Below, one piece after another: positions 30,991 to 42,773 of a DNA stretch of 64,000 nucleotides. This DNA is from Rusavskia elegans. Taxonomy: Eukaryota; Ascomycota; Lecanoromycetes; Teloschistales; Teloschistaceae. Position numbers and translations under genes: made by a program. Numbering within the stretch: position 1 is the stretch's first letter; each line of letters begins with the position of its first letter. The notes under the pieces are model-generated. The model saw nothing but the letters and a program-made list of their open reading frames with translations. It made no database searches and was not told the origin of the DNA. The stretch is from contig SAUG01000136.1 of assembly GCA_011316305.1 (NCBI GenBank), positions 62,001 to 126,000 of the forward strand, given 5' to 3'.

Positions 30991-32613
30991 ATAGTTCTAT
31001 TATTATAGAACTTCTACTATATCTATATTAACTACTATACTATCCTATCTAGTTATATTTACTAGATATCAGAGCAGTATATAATTTTAAAGACGGTATA
31101 GAAGGATTTTTAACTAGATCTATCCGGATCTATAGATCTAGATAGATCTAGAATATTAACAGCGGTAGCGGTAGCGTTATTATAAAAGACCTCGTTTAAT
31201 TTTATATTTTGGAACTTTTGGAATTTAATAAATTCTATATAATATTATACTAAAAAAGCTTTTATAAAACTATCTACTAAAATAGCTGCGGAAGCTATAT
31301 ATTTAATTAAAATATTTCCGTTATAAATCTTCTAACGGAGCTAATAATAATAAATATCTATAAAGCGAAGTTTAGATATAAATTATAAATTAATATTCTA
31401 GAGAATTTATATAGTCTATATATTATAAACTTCGATAAAAGGCTTATAGCCTAGATCTATAGTAATTTCTTCGAATAATCTATTCTATTATATAAGCTCT
31501 TTTTCTATTACTATAGCGCCGAATAGTTCGGCTTCTATTAAATTTATTATAACTATCTTTTATTTAAAGGCTTTCTAATCGATAATACCGTTAAATAGTT
31601 TAAAATTATAGCTTTAAAAGCTATAGCGAATATTAGGATTATCTATAAAGAATATATTCGATAAACCGATAAATATCCTATTTAAATCTATTATAGAGGT
31701 ATTATAGATAATTAAAAGGAATTTTAAATACTTTAGATATTATAGAATTCGAACGGCAGCTATATAATAACGTTTAGAAAGGTTTATAAAGAATTTTAAA
31801 AATTTAAAAAAGGCGAAATCGATATTAACGCGGCTTATAGTAGCCGCGAATTATATTAAACCGACGAGTTATTAGTATACGAGAATTTACTATAGTATAG
31901 TTTATTTAGTATTTTTTATAAAAATTTTAGTACTCGCTAGCAATATTCTAAAACCTTTCGTAAAAAGATTAATATAATACTTTTTCGTAATTTTATCGAT
32001 ATAGAAATTCTAGTATAGGAATAGTTTATATAGTTTTCTTTCGCGTATTATTCGAATATTTGGAAATTATATAATTATATCTAGAAATTTTATATCGTAT
32101 CTTTTAAATAGTTTAACTTGGAGTTTCTCTATATATTTAATATTCCTAGTTTCGAAAATAACGGCGATATTATTAATAAAGAAGAATAGAAATATATATT
32201 TATAAATAAAGAAATATTCGATACCGAAAACCGTCTGGAATCCTAGGTCGTTTAATATAGATAATAAATAGCGAAATTAAAGCGTTAGAAATTACTTTAA
32301 CCCGTATAGCGCTCGTAGGAACAGTAATAGAACTATTTTCGATCCTTTCTAACTCTATAGAAATTTAATATAAATAAGTTTATTAATATCGCTATTAGCG
32401 AATATATTAATAGTATTATACTGTCGAATCTTATAGTTAAAATAGATAATAATAGATATAAAGGTTCGGAGAATATATATAGTCAGTATAGCAGGGTATA
32501 TATTTACCTTAGTATTTTAAAGAGTTTTTCTAGTATATAGGCGAGCTTTAAATTTAAATAGATATCTCTGGTTATTAAATTTATATTTAAAAATCTAGAT
32601 AGTAGGAATAGTA

Positions 32614-33037
32614 GGCCTGGGTGGCGCAGTGGCAATACTGCGTGACCTGAAGGCCTAACGGATCCAACACTCTATTTCGGAGTTAACGGATTTAATCTAC
32701 AGGTCGGGGGTTCGAATCCCTCGAAGGTTAACCCCAATACTTGAATTTTTTCTATCGACTAAGTCGATTTTTACAGAGTTTAAATACAGAAAGACTAGAC
32801 AGTAGATCGTCTCGGCCTAGCCCGATCGATCGAAAGAGATTAAGTTAATTAAAGTTAAATAGATTACAGTTTCCCTCTGGGTTTTAGTCCAGATCTAGCT
32901 TCTTCGGGAGTCCTTAATTCGAGTTCTCGGTAAAAATACTTGAATACCAAATAATTGCGTAATCTAATCGGTTTAACGCCTTTAGCGTTAGAATCGTAAA
33001 AGACTAAAATCAAAAATCCGAATAATTAATCGTATAT
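32614..33037 (+). mobile_element. tRNA-derived SINE, copy 1
   Basis: Begins GGCCTGGGTGGCGCAGTGG, which contains an A-box-like TGGCGCAGTGG (32622-32632). A B box GGTTCGAATCC is at 32709-32719. The tRNA-like head (about 120 bp) is followed by a 300-bp unrelated body ending in a short TA-rich tail. The perfect 15-bp direct repeat ATAGTAGGAATAGTA flanks it (32599-32613 and 33038-33052), as expected of target-primed retroposition. It interrupts the Copia reverse transcriptase relic. It keeps many CA and TG dinucleotides, unlike its surroundings. A matching copy in opposite orientation is at 36281-36705. Confidence 0.85.
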
Positions 33038-36000
33038 ATAGTAGGAATAGTAATACTATTATTTTTAAAAGCTTTATTACCGGCTACTTTTTTCTAGATT
33101 TTTTTATTTTAAAACGCTTTAATTTCGATTTATATAACTTCTATAAAGCTTTTTTTTAGCGGGTATTTAAGTATATTATTCTAGTATCTAGGTTCCGATT
33201 GAAGCTAATCGCGATAATAGTATATATTAATAGGAATTAATTTATATAGCAGTAGATCTAGCGGGAAATTATTTTTATATAACGCTCGAACTATCTAGTA
33301 AACTATAAAAACTATATTAAATACCTATAGAATACTATTTATTAATATTAGCTAAAATTCTTTCCGACTTTTTTCGAATATAAAATATATTATTAGCGAT
33401 AATATTTTTTTTCTAAATTTCTTTATACAGCTTCGATTTTTTCTATAATAAAAGAACTTATTTAAAAATATTTTGGATATCGTTATATTAGAATATATCG
33501 TCCAGGTAATAGTTATTATTATCTTCTAAAGTTAAAAGACTTAGAAAAGATAGAATAAATATTCTTTTTTTTTCTTTTTAATATTATTTAACGCCTCTAC
33601 AGATTTTTAAATAACGATATTTTTATCTTCGTTACTATTTCTAAATTTAGAAAGCTCGTTATATATAGGCGGGTCTATATAGAGAATATTAAATATATTA
33701 TAGAAAAATAGCTTTATTTAAAACTAAACTATATCGATTTTTCCCGGAAAATAGAACGAATCTTTATTAAATATAATATTACGGCTTCGTATAACCTTCC
33801 GCTAGCTAGGAATTCAGATATTATAGATATTAGAACTGTCGTATTCTACTAGGAACCTAATATAAATCTTTAGAAAAAGTTTTTCTATATATATAATATA
33901 CTTATTAAACGTATAGACTTTATAGCTATATATATATAAATAACCTAAATAAAGACAAGATCTAGTAACGGCCTCGAATAGAATTTTCTAGGCGAGTTTC
34001 TTCTTTAGCGTACGGTTTATAATTATTCTAGCTATATAATAGATCTATAGCTAATGATAATAGAAAAAACTAGCTACGTTATAAATTATTCGTACTTTAA
34101 TAATATAGATATAGCCTAGGCGTTTCGAATAACCGTTTTATTTAGACGTAGATAGCGATAAGGATTTCTAGAAAATACCTAGCTAGAATAGAAGGTTATT
34201 AAATTTCTTTTCTAGAAAGATTCTTTCTCTATCCGACTTTAGAAATACTATCTTACTATTATAACGAATTTCGATTAATTTAATCGCTTTATAAATTGTT
34301 CGAATAGTTTTTAATTTATAGTAATAAGTAAATATTAAGTAGAAGTCCGTTTTAGTATATATAATATATAAAATCTATTCGTTTTTATTTAAAACGATTA
34401 TAAAAGAAATAAAATCGAATATAATACGGAAAAAAGATTTATTAGAATCCTCTTCCTTATATAATAAGCGCGAAATAATCTAATAGATTTTAAAAACGGC
34501 GTAGATCTTATATTTATTTATAGGAAATACTTTTATTAAATTAGTAACCGTTATCTTTTTAGCTGTTTATAAAAGATATTAAACAGAATTATTAGTAATA
34601 TAAACTAGAAGCTAGTACTATTTATATATAGTACCGGTTTTAATAAATATGGTTATAAATATTATAGACGCTATATCGCCTTTACTATTTCGATTATCTT
34701 CGAGTAAATAATACCTGCCGACTTTTATATAGTTAAAGGCCGTTTAATATCTTTATTATATTTAGTAATATTCTCTATCGCAGTAGAAATTACTTTTATC
34801 TTCTAGAAAACTTTCGAAAATCAAATTAGTTATAAATTCCAAAATATAATATATATTCGTTATTATAATAAATTTCTTATCTATAGAAATATTAACCTCG
34901 ATTATTATTCGGCTATAGGCTATAATAGATATACGGCCTTTTCCGAAAATAATATATATATTATTAAAGTATAGTTTTTTCTAAACGAAACGATAAACTA
35001 TTAAATTATTATAGATATTAATTACTAAATCGCTATCGAGTTTCTATAGTATTCGCAAGTAGAAATCGATAGCGAAGATTTTTTAGAAGACTATATAGAA
35101 TATATTATACTATCGAGATATTTAGAACTCGAAGGCGACGTTTCCGCTAATAACGGTATAGATTTCTACCTATATCTTTTTTTTATTCTAAGTCTCTTCT
35201 TTTTTTTTACTAGAATATTCTTCTAACTAGATAGAATAATTAATAGTCTTTTTAACCTTTATTTTCTATATAGTATTATCGTCGAAAGCTTCGCGTATTT
35301 TCTTTATTATATTATCTTTTAGCTTTAAATTTACTAATATTTTTTAGATATTTAATATTAAAATAATAATATAAATAATAATAATCGCTAAACCAGTATT
35401 CGTAATTATAGATATACTTCGAAGGTTTACTATTATTATTCCGAAATAACGGGTTTCTATTTTTTTTTAGTTTAGAATCGCTTTTAGCGGCGGTAAATAC
35501 TAAGTTAGTAATAGTAGACTTAATATTATTAAGCCTAATATAATTACGGAAGCTTTTAATAAATTTAAAATATTTAATCTCGTAGTTTACTTTATTATCG
35601 AGTTTTAATAAATAATTTATAATAAAAACTAACGCTAGAGTTATAATAGCGAGGATAAAGTCTCTATATTTTTTTTCAGATTCTTTAATTTTTATAACGT
35701 CGACTTTTTTAATTTAAATATATATCGAAATATATATATCGAATTATATCTCGAAGTTCTAATTTTTAATAGATTCCGCCGAAAGTAATTTATACGAACG
35801 TTTAATTTCTATTAATCTAACGGAATCCGTTAAAGCGAATCTAAATTTAAATATATAAAAAAGATTCTATAGATATAATTTTTTATATTTAATAAAGAAA
35901 AAGGTATTATTTACTATTATTTTCTAGATAAAATCGTTTATTTTAGTAAATATATCGGCTTTTTATATATAGTCTTTCTTTTTATCGATATAATCTAGCT

Positions 36001-36280
36001 TTATTTTTTTAAATTTAAATTTCGTTTTAGTTATTACTTTTATAGTACCGGCTTATATTTATAATAAAATTAATTTAATAGATTTTAAAAGGTTTTTAGA
36101 TTTTAAAATAATAGATAGATCGATAAACTTTTAAATACGCTAGCCGATCGCTTTATTCTATATAGCTACGAGCTATAAATTCCAGTCTTTTATTAAAATA
36201 AATTTAATATCGCGTTTAGCGGTTATTATAATTATTTTAAATTTTTATAGTATATAAAAAATATATATATATATCAAATA

Positions 36281-36705
36281 TATATGCGATTAATCATTCG
36301 GATTTTAATTTTAGTCTTTTACGATTCTAACGCTAGAAGCGCTAAACCGATTAGATTACGTAATTATTTAGTATTCAAGTATTTTACCGAGAATTCGAAT
36401 TAAAAATTCCCGAAGGAACTAGATTTAGACTAAAATCTAGAGAGAAACCGTAATCTATTTAACCTTATTAATTAACTTAATTAAATTCGATCGATCGGGC
36501 TAGGCCAAGACGATTTACTATCTAGTCTTTCTATATTTTAAACTCTATAAAAATCGATTTAGTCGATAGAAAAAACTCAAGTATTAGGTTAGCCTTCGAA
36601 GGATTCGAACCCCTGACCCGCTGGATTAACTCCGCTAACTCCGAGATAGAGCGCGGATCCGTTGGGCCTCCAGGTCACGCAGCGTTACTACTGCGCTATC
36701 AGGCC
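36281..36705 (-). mobile_element. tRNA-derived SINE, copy 2
   Basis: The minus strand starts GGCCTGATAGCGCAGTAGT at 36705 and carries GGTTCGAATCC near 36610. It then follows copy 1 collinearly through the conserved GATCGATCGGGCTAGGCC-type segment and the CGTTAGAATCGTAAAAGAC segment to the same 3' end. It is flanked by ATATATATCARATA repeats (36267-36280 and 36706-36719, one R difference). Length equals copy 1 within one base. It is more RIP-mutated in the body than in the head. Confidence 0.85.
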
Positions 36706-37221
36706 ATATATATCAGATAAAAGGTTTTTTTAAATAATAAAATCTATTTTTATTTTATAGCTGTAAGCTTCCGGTAGCTCGTATATAATGATTAATAATT
36801 TATAAATACCTTAACTATTTATTAGAATATATTAAATTTTATATAATATATAACGAATTTTTTTTGTAATAATTAATAGTAATAGCGTAGTAGATTTTTA
36901 TAATAGAATTTTATACGCTATAGTATTTAATATTAGTAATTAAATAATAGTAATAATATTTTAGTATATAATACCGGGCTTATAATTATAAATTCCAGTA
37001 TAGAAATAAAAATTTATATAAAAAATAAATATATATTATATATTCTAGAAAAAAGAAAAATAAAATATTTATAAATAGCTAAATAGTATATATAATAAAT
37101 AAACGCTAGATCTAAATAGGCAACGCTAGCTATAATAGAAAATATACGTAACTTCAGAAATCCGTTTTCTATCGCGTATCCCGGAATCGTTTCCGCATCG
37201 ACTATAAATATCATATTCGCA

Positions 37222-37928
37222 GGTTTTCAACTAAATAGACGGCTGATTTTATAATATTGGAATTAGCATTTTGCCGAAAGTAATAGGCTATCGAAAAGCA
37301 CGGATTTGATTCGGGATAATAACGCCTTTGTCTGATTCCGCTGTTAGTTGAGATACCACCATTTCTGTAGAGATCCCACGTACCGTGCTATGACGATAGG
37401 TAATACTATTATTACTGTCTGTATATTCTGTACGGGGTTTTAGAGTCGGACTCTTGAAGAACCCGACGCTATCCGATGGACCTTACCGAATGTGGTTGAC
37501 GCCGGATCATCTTCGGTTCTGCTGGAAAGCTTACTTAATCCTCACTTCGTCTCAGTGCTCACCCGCGATACTATATTATCCCAGGGCAACACAGCTTATG
37601 TCGTAATGGCAAATGGTGATTGAGAGGTCGTCCCAACAGCATAGCAGAGGGAACGCTGGTGACGTAACACTCGAGTCGCCACCTCTTGCTGTATCAGAAC
37701 ACTTCAATCTCCTAGCTCTCCTTGCTCGGTATTATAACTGAAACACCCACCACAGGACTATTGTCTGAGATTCTATAAAGGCTATTGATGAACGTGTTAA
37801 AGCTCTCGAATGCGATTGGCTGGTTTCCCTCTCACTGCTTGTCACTGGGATTTTCCTCTCTGACTTAGGAGGGCTGCAGGAGTGGTTTAGTCCCGCTTTG
37901 AACTGCGACGAGTCGAATTGCCTGAGAC
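37222..37928 (+). other. Promoter-side region of the Zn2Cys6 regulator
   Basis: Composition returns to normal immediately after the Copia LTR. No gene is supported. The ATG of the regulator lies only about 700 bp from the transposon block. Confidence 0.55.
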
Positions 37929-40230
37929 ATGCAGACCGTGCCTCTACAGGGTGATGACGGTCGCGCTCTGCAAGAGGCACCTCAACCACGCCCGTCGAAT
38001 CATCAACGTGTCCTTGCGTGCACATTGTGTCAGCAGCGCAAGGTGAAGTGTGATCGCAGATTGCCCTGCGCAAACTGCGTTAAATCTCGCGCACAATGTG
38101 TTCCGGCCACGCTCGCTCCGCGACAGCGCAGACGCCGTTATCCCGAGCGAGCTCTGCTTGATCGTCTCCGTGGCTATGAGGCCTTGCTTCGCCAAAACGA
38201 TATTCCGTTCGATTCGCTTCAGCCTGCCCCATGCAAAAACTCGCCTGATACCATTGTCGGCGATGACTCGCACGACGAACAGGTAGCAGAGGCAGCGTCC
38301 GAGTTGTCAACCTCCTCCATCACCCCAGAGAATAAAGTTGGGCACCAGTTGAAGTACAAAGTTTGTCAGCTGGGACTTCAACGTCGCTGATCGTGTCCAG
38401 GAGCGTATATCACTACATGAATAAGCCAGTAAGCCTACAAGTCAATCAGTCAATGTTCCATTGACGAAGCCATAGTTCCGAGATCCCGACCAAGATAGTA
38501 ACTCCTCGCAAGATGATCTACGGGAGATGGCTGTCAAAACGGCTTGGAACCAAGAAGTTGGCGACGATCACCATCTTCTACTCGGTCCATTCCCATCGAA
38601 CATCAGCCTTTACAAACTACATCCAGATCCAGTGCAGATCTTCAGGCTTTGGCAAATATACATGAACAATGTCAATCCGCTGCTCAAAGTCACACACATC
38701 CCCACTCTCCAGGAGCGCGTCATTGAAGCTGCTTCCAACTTGACGAATATCGATCCCTCCCTCGAGGCGCTTATGTTCGGCATCTACTGTACGGCCGTCA
38801 TAAGTATCACTTCAGAGGATTGTCCAATCGTGTTCGGATCTTCGAAGGATGATCTACTATCAAAGTACCGCTTGGGGTGTCAGCAGGCACTATGGAGATG
38901 CCGCTTCTTGCAGACCAATGATCGCGACTGTCTAACCGCATTATTTCTCTATTTGGTCAGTCCTGCGATTACGTTGGCCAATTGAGCTGACAAAATTCAG
39001 ATTTCTGTTAGGCCTAGTGTAGCTCCCCAAAGCCTATCGCCTATGCTTGGCATCGCTATCCGTATAGCTCACCGCATGGGCATTCATAGCGAGTTCGCTC
39101 TCAGGGAATGTACCCCTTTCGAGGCGGAAATGCGGCGCAGACTGTGGTGGTCGTTGGCCTTCTTCGATACTCGAATGGCTGAGCTTGGCAACTCCCGTGT
39201 CCTCACGCTAGATCCGACATGGGATTGCAAGGTTCCTCTCAACGTGAGCGATGCTGATCTTCGGCCCGAGATGAAGTCGCGACCGACGCCACGAAAAGAG
39301 CCCACGGATGCAATTTTTGCGGTCGTGCGAAGCGAGCTTGGTGATCATATCCGACATACATCCTTCCACCTCGACTTTGCGAACCCTGCTTTGATTCCCA
39401 TTGCGAAGCACGGCTATCCCAGCGCCGACCATCTCGCTGGGCTGGAACAGTCGATAGAAGACCGCTACCTCGGAAGTTGCGATCAGGAAAACCCCTTACA
39501 CTATATGGTAATCTGGACCATCCGAGGACAGCTTGCAAAATATCAAATTATGGGACATAACGCGAGATCTTCAAAATTACCTGTGCAACTCAATGAAGTA
39601 AATCACGACGCTGCCACGGGTTCTGCAATCAGATTCCTCGAGTGCAATACGAAATTGATGACTTCACCCCTGACCAAAGGGTTTGTATGGTTGAACCAAA
39701 TGTATTTCCCTTTCCCGGGCTACTATCAAATTGCTCAGGATCTCAAACGAAGACCTTCTTTCGAGCATGCTCAAAAGGCATGGGATGCCGTTAGTGACAA
39801 CTGGGATGCTTGGTTCACCATCCATGTTAGCAGTGACAGTCCCATCTTCCTGCTCTTGCCCAAGTTCATTCTTCAAGCTTGGGAGGCGTATGAAGCAAGT
39901 CCACAGCCGTCAGTACAGGCCTTGGCAACACCAAGGATTGTGTTATCCATCAAAGAGACGCTAGAGCGAATCGCAGGGAACGAGAACAACAAAGATGTCG
40001 GATTGGTGAACCCATCTATTGACCCAGGAACAAGCAGAGGTTCGTCATCGATGTCGATGCCAGCTCCTTTCGTCAACCAAAGTCTACCATTCGGCATGGA
40101 AACGCAGGAGTCGCCTTTATGGACAGCACCAGGGATGAGCTCTAGCACCGATCCGTCCGCACAATTTCCGTTTGACACGTATATGAATCAAATGGAATGG
40201 ACTGCGTTTGGTGGACAGCCCGGATGGTGA
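37929..40230 (+). CDS. Zn2Cys6 (GAL4-type) fungal transcription factor
   Basis: The start MQTVPLQGDDG is followed at residues about 30-60 by the binuclear zinc cluster ACTLCQQRKVKCDRRLPC, CANCVKSRAQC: six cysteines with basic spacing, then RRRRYPERALLDRLRGYEALL, a linker-dimerisation helix. After introns the fungal_trans middle-homology region follows (FRLWQIYMNNVNPLLKVTHI, ALMFGIYCTAVIS, AIRIAHRMGIHSE, FEAEMRRRLWWSLAFFDTR). The C-terminus is Ser/Met/Pro rich. A clear intron starts at 38956 (GTCAGT...TTCAG). One or two introns lie between about 38330 and 38490 (acceptor near 38477), but the exact junctions could not be fixed. Target genes are unknown; none of the neighbours looks like an obvious pathway partner. 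Confidence 0.85.
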
Positions 40231-40627
40231 TCGTATCAAAGGAAATGTTTGAGTTAGTTTAGATATAGACGCTTCTTGATCTGTCAAACGTATGGTGTGA
40301 ATCGTGAAAACAATATGTTTAAAGGCACCCTGGTGATGACGAGGTCAGTCATAAGTGCCAGACATTTCGACTGGATCTACCGAACCAGTTCTCAAGCCTG
40401 TTCTTGTGGAAAGCATTATACGTTAAATATGAAGGTTTGAGTGTTGCAGCGGTGTTCGATGACCCTCATCCAAGGCTTGCACTTCGCAATCACCTCTGCT
40501 CATCACAATTATCGATGAACTTCGCTTTAATTCCGCGCACATTCCGTCAAACATCAGCTCTTCCTTCAGGCTTCATCCTTACAAACAATCCTCAAAGGCA
40601 TCCACCTTACCTAGCGCAATCGCTTAG
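40231..40627. other. Intergenic region or unresolved 5' exon
   Basis: May hold the first exon of the next gene (an ATG at 40515 starts MNFALIPRTFRQTS), but no splice path to 40628 could be confirmed. Confidence 0.35.
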
Positions 40628-41209
40628 ATTGAGCAACAGCTCGCTACAGTCGAGAGCCTACTTCGTTCCCTTACAATCTTCGCAAACATACAACCATCTA
40701 ACTCAGTAGAAGGCCAGCTCGTATTTGTCATACGCAGTCGAATAAAAGCTATCATCGCCAACTTCACCAAGGCTGACTTGGCAAACACTGAACCTGTTCT
40801 CCTGGAAATGACTATGCGTAACGTGAACGACCTGAGGACCTACAACCTTCACTACAAATCCAGCAGCAGCCAGTTCAACCTCAGAGAGGAATACTCATAT
40901 ATGAGAATCGGATTGGTGCCTGCGATAACACGTCAACTGTTTGGAACGACCGAGATGGATGAAGAGGTACGTACAATGCCAGGCTTACACCGTTGCTCTT
41001 ATTAACGTCGTGTCTGCCAGCATCACGTCGAAGCCATCAAATATGAATGGGCCGTTCCGGTGCTCAGGTACGAAAGTGATGAGATTGTATCTCACCCCTT
41101 CACCCTTAATCAACGACTCAACCTCGTCTACGAGGGTGGCGATATGCGTCTCTATCTTGGAGCGGTAAACCTTGGCCTTTCAGGAAGCATTTCTATTTCG
41201 GCCTTGTAA
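40628..41209 (+). CDS. Hypothetical protein, two resolved exons, 5' end unresolved
   Basis: Exon 40628-40966 (after a TTAG acceptor) encodes IEQQLATVESLLRSL and then a long acidic/polar part with LLEMTMRNVNDLRTY. An intron runs from GTACGT at 40967 to GCCAG at 41020. Exon 41021-41209 gives HHVEAIKYEWAVPVLRYES and ends at TAA. Both exons stay in frame across the junction, which supports the model. No domain is recognised. The start codon must lie upstream. Confidence 0.5.
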
Positions 41210-41964
41210 AACTTCGTCACATCCGTTGGCGGGGCCTGGGTGAGACAGCACAGATCAAAATTGAGTTTTTCACGAAGAACCTCCCTTTCCCTCCAGCCCC
41301 TCTATTCCTGACCTTCAGCCCCGAGCTCCTATACCTCAAGCCATTATTTCTGTTGGCGTAACTATAGGTCTTTACAACGTCTTTATTGGTATATATCGTT
41401 TTAATCTTGATCGAATATCATAAGATCATCTTTTTTAAATACTTCTGTGCCGATTAAAGTTGTATTGGTTCCAGCTGTATATATTCCGAAAGTACATCCC
41501 GTATAGTTGCCAATGATTTGAATTAGCGCTCGCTACTAGATTGGATTGTTGGTACCTGGAGCCCAAAAGAGATTAAAATAGGTTTTTATCGTTCGGATGG
41601 CAAAAGGGGGTAGTGATGGTAGAATCACGTGATAATGGCTAGGGCTGAGCCCTAGAAACCGCCAAGACTCAACTCATTCAAAGCAACTTCCCATCGAGCT
41701 GCTTCTCGTTCAGGCTCTACCAACAATATACTTCAACGATAGTCACTACCCAGTCTTCATCCCTTTCCATTTGTAGCCAACTTATTGGTAGCGCATTCGA
41801 TTGAGCTGCCAATCAAGGCAACAGATGCCCACCCCACCACACCCCGACAATCAAAGGGATACACAGAAGACCAACGCGTCTGCCAACGAGTTCGCAAGCC
41901 CCCATCAGCACAACGTCAGCAAGGTTCGCACTTGAACCGCTGGAGGCTTCGAGCACCAGTCTCC
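41210..41964. other. Intergenic region with no supported gene
   Basis: Only short frames. The final 200 bases have CT-rich leader-like character before the F-box locus. Confidence 0.5.
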
Positions 41965-42730
41965 ATGATGATCGAGCTACCGAATGAGATCGTTCTGATG
42001 GTCATCGACCACCTGGAAACAAAAAAGCCGCAAACGAATGCGCCTTGTGTGCAGAGCCTGGGGCGCACTTGGCGCAGATGGTCTAATTGATAGGGTGTTC
42101 ATCTCACCCTATGAGAAGAATATCGAGGTTTTCGATGCTATAACCCGGCATCCGGTTTTCAGCAGAGGTATTAAGCACTTGGTCTACGATTCGGCTCAAT
42201 TCGCCTCAGATGTAGAGACTGATGCAGACTATCTTCTTGCGCTGTGTGATGATAACGGGAACTACCAAATGGGCTACATGTCCTACAGTACTATCATCAA
42301 TAACGACTATGAAGACTTGGAAAGGGAAATGATGGATTCTATGGCCGAAAGGACCATCTACCTCATTTATAACAAGCTTAGCCTTTAAAGATGCCGGGCC
42401 CTCGCTATTCAAAAGATCAACAGTCAGTGTCTATCAAGGGCATTGGCGGCATTGAAAGGACCGTGTCAGCCAGCCCAGCAGCAAACCAATCGCTCACGTC
42501 TTCGTGTAATTGAAACGGATGGTCAACAGCCAACGGTAGACTTCCTAGGACTACGATCGAGAACACTCGCTGCGAAGAACTTATGGCACTTCATGCTTCA
42601 GATTGGTCCATCCGGGTATCGAGTGCCAGCCCCTACTGTTGTATCACCCTCATCGTGTGTCTCATGGACCTCCACGACCCGATGTCAACCGCTTCAATCT
42701 TCTCCTCCACTCGATGTCCAACGCATCTAG
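41965..42730 (+). pseudogene. F-box protein gene broken by a frameshift and a stop
   Basis: The ATG at 41965 opens with MIELPNEIVLMVIDHLE, a standard F-box start. The second half of the F-box (RKRMRLVCRAWGAL) is in another frame. The switch falls at a run of six A (42021-42026). The new frame continues ADGLIDRVFISPYEKNIEVF to a TAA at 42386-42388. After that the same frame reads on plausibly (RCRALAIQKINS). F-box proteins of this type present substrates to SCF ubiquitin ligases. A homopolymer sequencing error could explain the first break but not the later stop. Confidence 0.6.
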
Positions 42731-42773
42731 CAGAGTCACCCTCTACCACTATCATACCTCGCTCGTCTGTCAC

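Larger units (their letters stand above)
27092..37221 (-). mobile_element. RIP-degraded Copia (Ty1-type) LTR retrotransposon with nested insertions
   Basis: Two 233-bp terminal repeats in the same orientation bound the element: 36989-37221 (5' LTR in element sense) and 27092-27312 plus 30668-30679 (3' LTR, split by another element). Minus-strand conceptual translation shows Copia pol in order. An integrase C-terminal zone is at about 33820-34020 (FLVEYDSSNIYNIWIPS). Reverse transcriptase text at 31700-32340 contains ILRIRIIRERK and LVYQQLVGLIQFAAT. RNase H at 31200-31690 contains IEAELFGAIVIEKEL and FIDIYYY. Without the nested 3.35-kb element and two SINEs it is about 5.9 kb, normal for Copia. 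Stops occur throughout and no TSD is evident. Confidence 0.85.

Noticed and set aside
31055..31085. TAGATATCAGAGCAGT, similar to the initiator-Met primer binding site of Copia elements
   Set aside because: It is on the opposite strand to the Copia pol and not next to an LTR, so it is probably coincidence or a scrap of another element.
32614..32735. The tRNA-like head of the SINE as a functional tRNA gene
   Set aside because: A and B boxes are too far apart for a normal tRNA, acceptor ends pair poorly, and the same head occurs in a second full-length copy with target duplication.
37014..37214. 66-codon hydrophobic minus-strand frame
   Set aside because: It lies wholly in the Copia LTR and reflects AT-rich sequence, not a gene.
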